The position numbers and the translations under genes are program-made. Positions 49,007-62,821 of a DNA stretch of 64,000 nucleotides are shown one piece after another. Origin of the DNA: Delphinus delphis (taxonomy: Eukaryota > Chordata > Mammalia > Artiodactyla > Delphinidae); contig NC_082701.1 in the NCBI RefSeq assembly GCF_949987515.2, forward strand, positions 38,271,755 through 38,335,754, written 5' to 3'. Each line of letters starts with the position of its first letter. Within the stretch, counting starts at the first letter, position 1. The notes beneath the pieces were generated by a model. It did not search any database. It saw nothing but the letters and a program-made list of their open reading frames with translations, and was not told where the DNA came from.

Positions 49007-51769
49007 TCACTGAGTACCTCCAGAGCCCTGTGGGCCTGCTGCGAAACTTGTAGTCCCATTTGTTGATCCCTCGGAGGTCGTCTGTGCGTGCCTAGAGACG
49101 GGCAACACACCGTACGTTCCTTGATGAGAGCTACGTTTCCAGAGACCTCGACCGGCCTCAGGACAACATTGCTGCTGAGTCCGAAGTGCCCAGGAAGACT
49201 TTGTCATGGCCCTGGTGTGAGCTGCCATGTGATAACACTCTGTTTTGAATGCTTCGAGGCTGTTTTGAATGCTTCGAGGCCCTCGTACCTGGAGTCACTC
49301 TGCTCGAGGAGAAAGTCAGCATCTTGCCATGCGGTGTCGCTGACGCCACACCCAGCAGAAACACATGCCTGGAAGTAAGGCCCTGATTTGCCGTGCAGAA
49401 GCGGAGGCGTGCAGCAGTTTCCATGAGCCGGTGGCCTGTGCTCTGCGTACCTTTAACGGCAGCACAGTTTTCTGGACACCTAGGAGGCTAGCGTGGGCAC
49501 CCAGTTGCCGGCAGGAACACTGAGTACCCCCAGGCGCACCTGGGTCTGCTAAGCAACATCCAGTACCGTAGCCCTGTACAGCCCCTCTGTGCTTGCCGAG
49601 CGTAGGGAAACGCACTGCACTCTCTTTTGAGGCGTCTTAATTTCCTCAGCACTCGCGCACGTTTACGAACTCCGTTCTGGCACGTCCCACATGGCGTAGA
49701 AGTCTTAGGCATTGCCTTAGTCTGAGCAGCACTCAGAGTAACCCTCGGCTTCGCATTCCATCCAGGACCTCCTGCTTGAAATCACCGTGCCTCCTAGAGG
49801 AAGTCGGCTTGCGTTCTGACTGCAGTTTAAGTCCTTTTCTTCCTGCGGCCCTGCAGGCTTTTGAATAGCCACAGGCCCAGAGGAGCAGCTACGGCGTTCC
49901 TTGGTTGAGGCAGTTCGCTTGATGCAGAACACTCTACTTCGAGAAGCTGATTCAGGGAAAGACACACAGGGTAACCTGTGTCTCTTTGGACTTGTTAGAA
50001 ACCACAGTGGGGTATGCTGAGTGTGCCCATGGAAACGGGGGCCTGCTGGAACTAGCCTTGCTTTCCCATTTTGAAGGCTGCATTCATGCTGCCTTGAAGC
50101 TGCCTGACATCCCCTGCTCTTGACAGGCCTGTAAACCCTGTAAGAATGTTTCTGGGGAGAAAATGAATTTGCTATCTAAACCAGGTGCTTCTGCGCCTGC
50201 GGTGTGGTCACCCTGACAAGCTCTAGCGCTAAAATGAAACTCAACGTGTGAACTTGCCTCCAGTTTAGGCCCTTAGTACCCATGTAGATACGGAGGCATG
50301 CAGCTCTTTCCATGAGTTCTTAGTCGCTTATATGCTTTATTATAAAGGAAGAAAACTTCTGAGCGCTCCTAGGCCTCTCGTGTATGCATCATTTCCCCTC
50401 CAAGTTCACTGAGTACCTCCAGAGCCCTGTGGGCCGGCTGCGAATCTTCCAGTCCCATTTGTTGATCCCTCGGAGGCCGTCTGTGCGTGCCTAGAGACGG
50501 GCAACACACTCTACGTTCCTTGAGGAGAGCTACATTTCCAGAGACCTCGACCGGCCTCAGGACAACATTGCTGGTGAGTCCGAAGTGCCCAGGAAAACTT
50601 TGTCATGGCACTTGTGTGAGCTGCCCTGTGATAATACTCTGCTTTGACTGTTTCGAGGCCCTCGTACCTGCAGTCACTCTGCTCGAGGAGAAAGTCAGCA
50701 TCTTGCCATGCGGTGTCGCTGACGGCACACCCAGCAGAAACACATGCCTGGAAGTGAGGTCCTGATTTGCCGTGCAGAAGCGGAGGCGTGCAGCAGTTTC
50801 CATGAGCCGGTGGCCTGTGCTCTGCGTACCTTTAACGTGGACACCTAGGAAGCTAGCGCGGGCACCCTGTTGCCGGCAGGAACACTGAGTAGCCCCAGGC
50901 GCACCTGGGTCTGCTAAGCAACATCCAGTCCCGTAGCCCTTTAGAGCCCCTCTGTGCATGCCGAGCGTAGGGAAACGCACTGCACTCACTTTTGGAGCGT
51001 CTTAATTTCCTCAGCACTCGCGCACGTTCACGAACACCGTTCTGGCACGTCCCACATGGCGTAGAAGTCTTAGGCGTTGCCCTAGTCTGAGCTGCACTCA
51101 GAGTAACCCTCGGCTTCGCATTCCATCCAGGACCTCCTGCCTGAAGTCACCATGCCTCCTAGAGGAAGTCGGCTTGCGTTCTGACTGCAGTTTAAGTCCT
51201 GTTCTTCCTGTGGCACTGCAGGCTTTCGAATAGCCTAGGCCCAGAGGAGCAGCTACGGCGTTCCTTGGTTGAGGCAGTTCGCTTGATGCAGAACACCCTA
51301 CTTCGAGAAGCTGATTCAGGGAAGGAAACACAGGGTAACCTGTGTCTCTTTGGACTTGTTAGAAACCACAGTGGGGTATGCTGAGTGTGCCCATGGAAAC
51401 GGGGGCCTGCTGGAACTAGCCTTGCTTTCCCATTTTGAAGGCCGCATTCATGCTGCGTTGAAGCTGCCTGATATTCCCTGCACTTGATAGTCCTGTAAAC
51501 ACTGTAAGAATGCTTCTGGGGAGAAAATGAATTTGCTGTCTAAACCAGGTGCTTCCGTGACTGCGGTGTGGTCAGCCTGACAAGCTCTAGCACTGAAAGG
51601 AAACTCAACGTGTGAACTTGCCTCCAGTTGAAGCCCTTAGTAGCCATGTAGATACGGAGGCCTACAGCTCTTTCCATGAGTTCTTAGTCGCTTATATGCT
51701 TTATTTTAAAGGAAGTACACTTCTGAGGACTCCTAGTCCTCTCGGGTATGCATCATTTCCCCTCCAAGT
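49007..51769 (+). repeat. A-B dimer 17 (T class, after hybrid)
   Basis: A is 49007-50405 and B is 50406-51769. It has 'acttgtag' plus all T-class marks and matches dimer 3 at every site compared (offset 41,450). B has 'gctagcgcggg', so it is outside the 24.6-41.2 kb domain. Confidence 0.97.
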
Positions 51770-54532
51770 TCACTGAGTACCTCCAGAGCCCTGTGGGCCT
51801 GCTGCGAAACTTGCAGTCCCATTTGTTGATCCCTCGGAGGTCGTCTGTGCGTGCCTAGAGACGGGCAACACACCGTACGTTCCTTGATGAGAGCTACGTT
51901 TCCAGAGACCTCGACCGGCCTCAGGACAACATTGCTGCTGAGTCCGAAGTGCCCAGGAAGACTTTGTCATGGCCCTGGTGTGAGCTGCCATGTGATAACA
52001 CTCTGTTTTGAATGCTTCGAGGCTGTTTTGAATGCTTCGAGGCCCTCGTACCTGGAGTCACCCTGCTAGAGGAGAAAGTCAGCATCTTGCCATGCGGTGT
52101 CGCTGACGCCACACCCAGCAGAAACACATGCCTGGAAGTAAGGCCCTGATTTGCCGTGCAGAAGCGGAGGCGTGCAGCAGTTTCCATGAGCCGGTGGCCT
52201 GTGCTCTGCGTACCTTTAACGGCAGCACAGTTTTCTGGACACCTAGGAGGCTAGCGTGGGCACCCAGTTGCCGGCAGGAACACTGAGTACCCCCAGGCGC
52301 ACCTGGGTCTGCTAAGCAACATCCAGTACCGTAGCCCTGTACAGCCCCTCTGTGCTTGCCGAGCGTAGGGAAACGCACTGCACTCTCTTTTGAGGCGTCT
52401 TAATTTCCTCAGCACTCGCGCACGTTTACGAACTCCGTTCTGGCACGTCCCACATGGCGTAGAAGTCTTAGGCATTGCCTTAGTCTGAGCAGCACTCAGA
52501 GTAACCCTCGGCTTCGCATTCCATCCAGGACCTCCTGCTTGAAATCACCGTGCCTCCTAGAGGAAGTCGGCTTGCGTTCTGACTGCAGTTTAAGTCCTTT
52601 TCTTCCTGCGGCCCTGCAGGCTTTTGAATAGCCACAGGCCCAGAGGAGCAGCTACGGCGTTCCTTGGTTGAGGCAGTTCGCTTGATGCAGAACACTCTAC
52701 TTCGAGAAGCTGATTCAGGGAAAGACACACAGGGTAACCTGTGTCTCTTTGGACTTGTTAGAAACCACAGTGGGGTATGCTGAGTGTGCCCATGGAAACG
52801 GGGGCCTGCTGGAACTAGCCTTGCTTTCCCATTTTGAAGGCTGCATTCATGCTGCCTTGAAGCTGCCTGACATCCCCTGCTCTTGACAGGCCTGTAAACC
52901 CTGTAAGAATGTTTCTGGGGAGAAAATGAATTTGCTATCTAAACCAGGTGCTTCTGCGCCTGCGGTGTGGTCAGCCTGACAAGCTCTAGCGCTAAAAGGA
53001 AACTCAACGTGTGAACTTGCCTCCAGTTTAGGCCCTTAGTACCCATGTAGATACGGAGGCATGCAGCTCTTTCCATGAGTTCTTAGTCGCTTATATGCTT
53101 TATTATAAAGGAAGAAAACTTCTGAGGACTCCTAGGCCTCTCGTGTATGCATCATTTCCCCTCCAAGTTCACTGAGTACCTCCAGAGCCCTGTGGGCTGG
53201 CTGCGAATCTTCCAGTCCCATTTGTTGATCCCTCGGAGGCCGTCTGTGCGTGCCTAGAGACGGGCAACACACTCTACGTTCCTTGAGGAGAGCTACATTT
53301 CCAGAGACCTCGACCGGCCTCAGGACAACATTGCTGGTGAGTCCGAAGTGCCCAGGAAAACTTTGTCATGGCACTTGTGTGAGCTGCCCTGTGATAATAC
53401 TCTGCTTTGACTGTTTCGAGGCCCTCGTACCTGCAGTCACTCTGCTCGAGGAGAAAGTCAGCATCTTGCCATGCGGTGTCGCTGACGGCACACCCAGCAG
53501 AAACACACGCCTGGAAGTGAGGCCCTGATTTGCCGTGCAGAAGCGGAGGCGTGCAGCAGTTTCCATGAGCCGGTGGCCTGTGCTCTGCGTACCTTTAACG
53601 TGGACACCTAGGAAGCTAGCGCGGGCACCCTGTTGCCGGCAGGAACACTGAGTAGCCCCAGGCGCACCTGGGTCTGCTAAGCAACATCCAGTCCCGTAGC
53701 CCTTTAGAGCCCCTCTGTGCATGCCGAGCGTAGGGAAACGCACTGCACTCACTTTTGGAGCGTCTTAATTTCCTCAGCACTCGCGCACGTTCACGAACAC
53801 CGTTCTGGCACGTCCCACATGGCGTAGAAGTCTTAGGCGTTGCCCTAGTCTGAGCTGCACTCAGAGTAACCCTCGGCTTCGCATTCCATCCAGGACCTCC
53901 TGCCTGAAGTCACCATGCCTCCTAGAGGAAGTCGGCTTGCGTTCTGACTGCAGTTTAAGTCCTGTTCTTCCTGTGGCACTGCAGGCTTTCGAATAGCCTA
54001 GGCCCAGAGGAGCAGCTACGGCGTTCCTTGGTTGAGGCAGTTCGCTTGATGCAGAACACCCTACTTCGAGAAGCTGATTCAGGGAAGGAAACACAGGGTA
54101 ACCTGTGTCTCTTTGGACTTGTTAGAAACCACAGTGGGGTATGCTGAGTGTGCCCATGGAAACGGGGGCCTGCTGGAACTAGCCTTGCTTTCCCATTTTG
54201 AAGGCCGCATTCATGCTGCGTTGAAGCTGCCTGATATTCCCTGCACTTGATAGTCCTGTAAACACTGTAAGAATGCTTCTGGGGAGAAAATGAATTTGCT
54301 GTCTAAACCAGGTGCTTCCGTGACTGCGGTGTGGTCAGCCTGACAAGCTCTAGCACTGAAAGGAAACTCAACGTGTGAACTTGCCTCCAGTTGAAGCCCT
54401 TAGTAGCCATGTAGATACGGAGGCCTACAGCTCTTTCCATGAGTTCTTAGTCGCTTATATGCTTTATTTTAAAGGAAGTACACTTCTGAGGACTCCTAAT
54501 CCTCTCGGGTATGCATCATTTCCCCTCCAAGT
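51770..54532 (+). repeat. A-B dimer 18 (ttgcag class, E-type B)
   Basis: A is 51770-53168 and B is 53169-54532. It shares the rare c at 52062 and a at 52068 pair with dimer 4. Downstream it departs: 'tcagcctg' and 'ggctggctg' are E-class states, so the correspondence with dimer 4 stops near 52970. Confidence 0.97.
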
Positions 54533-57295
54533 TCACTGAGTACCTCCAGAGCCCTGTGGGCCTGCTGCGAAACTTCCAGTCCCATTTGTTGATCCCTCGG
54601 AGGTCGTCTGTGCGTGCCTAGAGACGGGCAACACACCGTACGTTCCTTGATGAGAGCTACGTTTCCAGAGACCTCGACCGGCCTCAGGACAACATTGCTG
54701 CTGAGTCCGAAGTGCCCAGGAAGACTTTGTCATGGCCCTGGTGTGAGCTGCCATGTGATAACACTCTGTTTTGAATGCTTCGAGGCTGTTTTGAATGCTT
54801 CGAGGCCCTCGTACCTGGAGTCACTCTGCTCGAGGAGAAAGTCAGCATCTTGCCATGCGGTGTCGCTGACGCCACACCCAGCAGAAACACATGCCTGGAA
54901 GTAAGGCCCTGATTTGCCGTGCAGAAGCGGAGGCGTGCAGCAGTTTCCATGAGCCGGTGGCCTGTGCTCTGCGTACCTTTAACGGCAGCACAGTTTTCTG
55001 GACACCTAGGAGGCTAGCGTGGGCACCCAGTTGCCGGCAGGAACACTGAGTACCCCCAGGCGCACCTGGGTCTGCTAAGCAACATCCAGTACCGTAGCCC
55101 TGTACAGCCCCTCTGTGCTTGCCGAGCGTAGGGAAACGCACTGCACCCTCTTTTGAGGCGTCTTAATTTCCTCAGCACTCGCGCACGTTTACGAACTCCG
55201 TTCTGGCACGTCCCACATGGCGTAGAAGTCTTAGGCATTGCCTTAGTCTGAGCAGCACTCAGAGTAACCCTCGGCTTCGCATTCCATCCAGGACCTCCTG
55301 CTTGAAATCACCGTGCCTCCTAGAGGAAGTCGGCTTGCGTTCTGACTGCAGTTTAAGTCCTTTTCTTCCTGCGGCCCTGCAGGCTTTTGAATAGCCACAG
55401 GCCCAGAGGAGCAGCTACGGCGTTCCTTGGTTGAGGCAGTTCGCTTGATGCAGAACACTCTACTTCGAGAAGCTGATTCAGGGAAAGACACACAGGGTAA
55501 CCTGTGTCTCTTTGGACTTGTTAGAAACCACAGTGGGGTATGCTGAGTGTGCCCATGGAAACGGGGGCCTGCTGGAACTAGCCTTGCTTTCCCATTTTGA
55601 AGGCTGCATTCATGCTGCCTTGAAGCTGCCTGACATCCCCTGCTCTTGACAGGCCTGTAAACCCTGTAAGAATGTTTCTGGGGAGAAAATGAATTTGCTA
55701 TCTAAACCAGGTGCTTCTGCGCCTGCGGTGTGGTCACCCTGACAAGCTCTAGCGCTAAAAGGAAACTCAACGTGTGAACTTGCCTCCAGTTTAGGCCCTT
55801 AGTACCCATGTAGATACGGAGGCATGCAGCTCTTTCCATGAGTTCTTAGTCGCTTATATGCTTTATTATAAAGGAAGAAAACTTCTGAGGACTCCTAGGC
55901 CTCTCGTGTATGCATCATTTCCCCTCCAAGTTCACTGAGTACCTCCAGAGCCCTGTGGGCCGGCTGCGAATCTTCCAGTCCCATTTGTTGATCCCTCGGA
56001 GGCCGTCTGTGCGTGCCTAGAGACGGGCAACACACTCTACGTTCCTTGAGGAGAGCTACATTTCCAGAGACCTCGACCGGCCTCAGGACAACATTGCTGG
56101 TGAGTCCGAAGTGCCCAGGAAAACTTTGTCATGGCACTTGTGTGAGCTGCCCTGTGATAATACTCTGCTTTGACTGTTTCGAGGCCCTCGTACCTGCAGT
56201 CACTCTGCTCGAGGAGAAAGTCAGCATCTTGCCATGCGGTGTCGCTGACGGCACACCCAGCAGAAACACACGCCTGGAAGTGAGGCCCTGATTTGCCGTG
56301 CAGAAGCGGAGGCGTGCAGCAGTTTCCATGAGCCGGTGGCCTGTGCTCTGCGTACCTTTAACGTGGACACCTAGGAAGCTAGCGCGGGCACCCTGTTGCC
56401 GGCAGGAACACTGAGTAGCCCCAGGCGCACCTGGGTCTGCTAAGCAACATCCAGTCCCGTAGCCCTTTAGAGCCCCTCTGTGCATGCCGAGCGTAGGGAA
56501 ACGCACTGCACTCACTTTTGGAGCGTCTTAATTTCCTCAGCACTCGCGCACGTTCACGAACACCGTTCTGGCACGTCCCACATGGCGTAGAAGTCTTAGG
56601 CGTTGCCCTAGTCTGAGCTGCACTCAGAGTAACCCTCGGCTTCGCATTCCATCCAGGACCTCCTGCCTGAAGTCACCATGCCTCCTAGAGGAAGTCGGCT
56701 TGCGTTCTGACTGCAGTTTAAGTCCTGTTCTTCCTGTGGCACTGCAGGCTTTCGAATAGCCTAGGCCCAGAGGAGCAGCTACGGCGTTCCTTGGTTGAGG
56801 CAGTTCGCTTGATGCAGAACACCCTACTTCGAGAAGCTGATTCAGGGAAGGAAACACAGGGTAACCTGTGTCTCTTTGGACTTGTTAGAAACCACAGTGG
56901 GGTATGCTGAGTGTGCCCATGGAAACGGGGGCCTGCTGGAACTAGCCTTGCTTTCCCATTTTGAAGGCCGCATTCATGCTGCGTTGAAGCTGCCTGATAT
57001 TCCCTGCACTTGATAGTCCTGTAAACACTGTAAGAATGCTTCTGGGGAGAAAATGAATTTGCTGTCTAAACCAGGTGCTTCCGTGACTGCGGTGTGGTCA
57101 GCCTGACAAGCTCTAGCACTGAAAGGAAACTCAACGTGTGAACTTGCCTCCAGTTGAAGCCCTTAGTAGCCATGTAGATACGGAGGCCTACAGCTCTTTC
57201 CATGAGTTCTTAGTCGCTTATATGCTTTATTTTAAAGGAAGTACACTTCTGAGGACTCCTAATCCTCTCGGGTATGCATCATTTCCCCTCCAAGT
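54533..57295 (+). repeat. A-B dimer 19 (right-hand uniform group)
   Basis: A is 54533-55931 and B is 55932-57295. It has 'ttccag', 'gcaccctc', 'cctcagcac', 'ccacagg' and 'ccggctg', with B 'cacacgcc' and 'gaggccctg'. This marker state continues to the window end and defines a uniform group. Confidence 0.97.
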
Positions 57296-60058
57296 TCACT
57301 GAGTACCTCCAGAGCCCTGTGGGCCTGCTGCGAAACTTCCAGTCCCATTTGTTGATCCCTCGGAGGTCGTCTGTGCGTGCCTAGAGACGGGCAACACACC
57401 GTACGTTCCTTGATGAGAGCTACGTTTCCAGAGACCTCGACCGGCCTCAGGACAACATTGCTGCTGAGTCCGAAGTGCCCAGGAAGACTTTGTCATGGCC
57501 CTGGTGTGAGCTGCCATGTGATAACACTCTGTTTTGAATGCTTCGAGGCTGTTTTGAATGCTTCGAGGCCCTCGTACCTGGAGTCACTCTGCTCCAGGAG
57601 AAAGTCAGCATCTTGCCATGCGGTGTCGCTGACGCCACACCCAGCAGAAACACATGCCTGGAAGTAAGGCCCTGATTTGCCGTGCAGAAGCGGAGGCGTG
57701 CAGCAGTTTCCATGAGCCGGTGGCCTGTGCTCTGCGTACCTTTAACGGCAGCACAGTTTTCTGGACACCTAGGAGGCTAGCGTGGGCACCCAGTTGCCGG
57801 CAGGAACACTGAGTACCCCCAGGCGCACCTGGGTCTGCTAAGCAACATCCAGTACCGTAGCCCTGTACAGCCCCTCTGTGCTTGCCGAGCGTAGGGAAAC
57901 GCACTGCACCCTCTTTTGAGGCGTCTTAATTTCCTCAGCACTCGCGCACGTTTACGAACTCCGTTCTGGCACGTCCCACATGGCGTAGAAGTCTTAGGCA
58001 TTGCCTTAGTCTGAGCAGCACTCAGAGTAACCCTCGGCTTCGCATTCCATCCAGGACCTCCTGCTTGAAATCACCGTGCCTCCTAGAGGAAGTCGGCTTG
58101 CGTTCTGACTGCAGTTTAAGTCCTTTTCTTCCTGCGGCCCTGCAGGCTTTTGAATAGCCACAGGCCCAGAGGAGCAGCTACGGCGTTCCTTGGTTGAGGC
58201 AGTTCGCTTGATGCAGAACACTCTACTTCGAGAAGCTGATTCAGGGAAAGACACACAGGGTAACCTGTGTCTCTTTGGACTTGTTAGAAACCACAGTGGG
58301 GTATGCTGAGTGTGCCCATGGAAACGGGGGCCTGCTGGAACTAGCCTTGCTTTCCCATTTTGAAGGCTGCATTCATGCTGCCTTGAAGCTGCCTGACATC
58401 CCCTGCTCTTGACAGGCCTGTAAACCCTGTAAGAATGTTTCTGGGGAGAAAATGAATTTGCTATCTAAACCAGGTGCTTCTGCGCCTGCGGTGTGGTCAG
58501 CCTGACAAGCTCTAGCGCTAAAAGGAAACTCAACGTGTGAACTTGCCTCCAGTTTAGGCCCTTAGTACCCATGTAGATACGGAGGCATGCAGCTCTTTCC
58601 ATGAGTTCTTAGTCGCTTATATGCTTTATTATAAAGGAAGAAAACTTCTGAGGACTCCTAGGCCTCTCGTGTATGCATCATTTCCCCTCCAAGTTCACTG
58701 AGTACCTCCAGAGCCCTGTGGGCCGGCTGCGAATCTTCCAGTCCCATTTGTTGATCCCTCGGAGGCCGTCTGTGCGTGCCTAGAGACGGGCAACACACTC
58801 TACGTTCCTTGAGGAGAGCTACATTTCCAGAGACCTCGACCGGCCTCAGGACAACATTGCTGGTGAGTCCGAAGTGCCCAGGAAAACTTTGTCATGGCAC
58901 TTGTGTGAGCTGCCCTGTGATAATACTCTGCTTTGACTGTTTCGAGGCCCTCGTACCTGCAGTCACTCTGCTCGAGGAGAAAGTCAGCATCTTGCCATGC
59001 GGTGTCGCTGACGGCACACCCAGCAGAAACACACGCCTGGAAGTGAGGCCCTGATTTGCCGTGCAGAAGCGGAGGCGTGCAGCAGTTTCCATGAGCCGGT
59101 GGCCTGTGCTCTGCGTACCTTTAACGTGGACACCTAGGAAGCTAGCGCGGGCACCCTGTTGCCGGCAGGAACACTGAGTAGCCCCAGGCGCACCTGGGTC
59201 TGCTAAGCAACATCCAGTCCCGTAGCCCTTTAGAGCCCCTCTGTGCATGCCGAGCGTAGGGAAACGCACTGCACTCACTTTTGGAGCGTCTTAATTTCCT
59301 CAGCACTCGCGCACGTTCACGAACACCGTTCTGGCACGTCCCACATGGCGTAGAAGTCTTAGGCGTTGCCCTAGTCTGAGCTGCACTCAGAGTAACCCTC
59401 GGCTTCGCATTCCATCCAGGACCTCCTGCCTGAAGTCACCATGCCTCCTAGAGGAAGTCGGCTTGCGTTCTGACTGCAGTTTAAGTCCTGTTCTTCCTGT
59501 GGCACTGCAGGCTTTCGAATAGCCTAGGCCCAGAGGAGCAGCTACGGCGTTCCTTGGTTGAGGCAGTTCGCTTGATGCAGAACACCCTACTTCGAGAAGC
59601 TGATTCAGGGAAGGAAACACAGGGTAACCTGTGTCTCTTTGGACTTGTTAGAAACCACAGTGGGGTATGCTGAGTGTGCCCATGGAAACGGGGGCCTGCT
59701 GGAACTAGCCTTGCTTTCCCATTTTGAAGGCCGCATTCATGCTGCGTTGAAGCTGCCTGATATTCCCTGCACTTGATAGTCCTGTAAACACTGTAAGAAT
59801 GCTTCTGGGGAGAAAATGAATTTGCTGTCTAAACCAGGTGCTTCCGTGACTGCGGTGTGGTCAGCCTGACAAGCTCTAGCACTGAAAGGAAACTCAACGT
59901 GTGAACTTGCCTCCAGTTGAAGCCCTTAGTAGCCATGTAGATACGGAGGCCTACAGCTCTTTCCATGAGTTCTTAGTCGCTTATATGCTTTATTTTAAAG
60001 GAAGTACACTTCTGAGGACTCCTAATCCTCTCGGGTATGCATCATTTCCCCTCCAAGT
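57296..60058 (+). repeat. A-B dimer 20 (right-hand uniform group)
   Basis: A is 57296-58694 and B is 58695-60058. It is as dimer 19, except for c at 57595 ('gctccagg'), which removes CTCGAG, and 'tcagcctg' instead of 'tcaccctg' in the A 3' part. The c recurs two units later, at 63121. Confidence 0.97.
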
Positions 60059-62821
60059 TCACTGAGTACCTCCAGAGCCCTGTGGGCCTGCTGCGAAACT
60101 TCCAGTCCCATTTGTTGATCCCTCGGAGGTCATCTGTGCGTGCCTAGAGACGGGCAACACACCGTACGTTCCTTGATGAGAGCTACGTTTCCAGAGACCT
60201 CGACCGGCCTCAGGACAACATTGCTGCTGAGTCCGAAGTGCCCAGGAAGACTTTGTCATGGCCCTGGTGTGAGCTGCCATGTGATAACACTCTGTTTTGA
60301 ATGCTTCGAGGCTGTTTTGAATGCTTCGAGGCCCTCGTACCTGGAGTCACTCTGCTCGAGGAGAAAGTCAGCATCTTGCCATGCGGTGTCGCTGACGCCA
60401 CACCCAGCAGAAACACATACCTGGAAGTAAGGCCCTGATTTGCCGTGCAGAAGCGGAGGCGTGCAGCAGTTTCCATGAGCCGGTGGCCTGTGCTCTGCGT
60501 ACCTTTAACGGCAGCACAGTTTTCTGGACACCTAGGAGGCTAGCGTGGGCACCCAGTTGCCGGCAGGAACACTGAGTACCCCCAGGCGCACCTGGGTCTG
60601 CTAAGCAACATCCAGTACCGTAGCCCTGTACAGCCCCTCTGTGCTTGCCGAGCGTAGGGAAACGCACTGCACCCTCTTTTGAGGCGTCTTAATTTCCTCA
60701 GCACTCGCGCACGTTTACGAACTCCGTTCTGGCACGTCCCACATGGCGTAGAAGTCTTAGGCATTGCCTTAGTCTGAGCAGCACTCAGAGTAACCCTCGG
60801 CTTCGCATTCCATCCAGGACCTCCTGCTTGAAATCACCGTGCCTCCTAGAGGAAGTCGGCTTGCGTTCTGACTGCAGTTTAAGTCCTTTTCTTCCTGCGG
60901 CCCTGCAGGCTTTTGAATAGCCACAGGCCCAGAGGAGCAGCTACGGCGTTCCTTGGTTGAGGCAGTTCGCTTGATGCAGAACACTCTACTTCGAGAAGCT
61001 GATTCAGGGAAAGACACACAGGGTAACCTGTGTCTCTTTGGACTTGTTAGAAACCACAGTGGGGTATGCTGAGTGTGCCCATGGAAACGGGGGCCTGCTG
61101 GAACTAGCCTTGCTTTCCCATTTTGAAGGCTGCATTCATGCTGCCTTGAAGCTGCCTGACATCCCCTGCTCTTGACAGGCCTGTAAACCCTGTAAGAATG
61201 TTTCTGGGGAGAAAATGAATTTGCTATCTAAACCAGGTGCTTCTGCGCCTGCGGTGTGGTCACCCTGACAAGCTCTAGCGCTAAAAGGAAACTCAACGTG
61301 TGAACTTGCCTCCAGTTTAGGCCCTTAGTACCCATGTAGATACGGAGGCATGCAGCTCTTTCCATGAGTTCTTAGTCGCTTATATGCTTTATTATAAAGG
61401 AAGAAAACTTCTGAGGACTCCTAGGCCTCTCGTGTATGCATCATTTCCCCTCCAAGTTCACTGAGTACCTCCAGAGCCCTGTGGGCCGGCTGCGAATCTT
61501 CCAGTCCCATTTGTTGATCCCTCGGAGGCCGTCTGTGCGTGCCTAGAGACGGGCAACACACTCTACGTTCCTTGAGGAGAGCTACATTTCCAGAGACCTC
61601 GACCGGCCTCAGGACAACATTGCTGGTGAGTCCGAAGTGCCCAGGAAAACTTTGTCATGGCACTTGTGTGAGCTGCCCTGTGATAATACTCTGCTTTGAC
61701 TGTTTCGAGGCCCTCGTACCTGCAGTCACTCTGCTCGAGGAGAAAGTCAGCATCTTGCCATGCGGTGTCGCTGACGGCACACCCAGCAGAAACACACGCC
61801 TGGAAGTGAGGCCCTGATTTGCCGTGCAGAAGCGGAGGCGTGCAGCAGTTTCCATGAGCCGGTGGCCTGTGCTCTGCGTACCTTTAACGTGGACACCTAG
61901 GAAGCTAGCGCGGGCACCCTGTTGCCGGCAGGAACACTGAGTAGCCCCAGGCGCACCTGGGTCTGCTAAGCAACATCCAGTCCCGTAGCCCTTTAGAGCC
62001 CCTCTGTGCATGCCGAGCGTAGGGAAACGCACTGCACTCACTTTTGGAGCGTCTTAATTTCCTCAGCACTCGCGCACGTTCACGAACACCGTTCTGGCAC
62101 GTCCCACATGGCGTAGAAGTCTTAGGCGTTGCCCTAGTCTGAGCTGCACTCAGAGTAACCCTCGGCTTCGCATTCCATCCAGGACCTCCTGCCTGAAGTC
62201 ACCATGCCTCCTAGAGGAAGTCGGCTTGCGTTCTGACTGCAGTTTAAGTCCTGTTCTTCCTGTGGCACTGCAGGCTTTCGAATAGCCTAGGCCCAGAGGA
62301 GCAGCTACGGCGTTCCTTGGTTGAGGCAGTTCGCTTGATGCAGAACACCCTACTTCGAGAAGCTGATTCAGGGAAGGAAACACAGGGTAACCTGTGTCTC
62401 TTTGGACTTGTTAGAAACCACAGTGGGGTATGCTGAGTGTGCCCATGGAAACGGGGGCCTGCTGGAACTAGCCTTGCTTTCCCATTTTGAAGGCCGCATT
62501 CATGCTGCGTTGAAGCTGCCTGATATTCCCTGCACTTGATAGTCCTGTAAACACTGTAAGAATGCTTCTGGGGAGAAAATGAATTTGCTGTCTAAACCAG
62601 GTGCTTCCGTGACTGCGGTGTGGTCAGCCTGACAAGCTCTAGCACTGAAAGGAAACTCAACGTGTGAACTTGCCTCCAGTTGAAGCCCTTAGTAGCCATG
62701 TAGATACGGAGGCCTACAGCTCTTTCCATGAGTTCTTAGTCGCTTATATGCTTTATTTTAAAGGAAGTACACTTCTGAGGACTCCTAATCCTCTCGGGTA
62801 TGCATCATTTCCCCTCCAAGT
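60059..62821 (+). repeat. A-B dimer 21 (right-hand uniform group)
   Basis: A is 60059-61457 and B is 61458-62821. Private changes in A are a at 60132 ('ggtcatctg') and a at 60419 ('acatacc'). Both are G-to-A at CpG or TpG-type positions. It lacks the c found in the dimers on either side. Confidence 0.97.
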
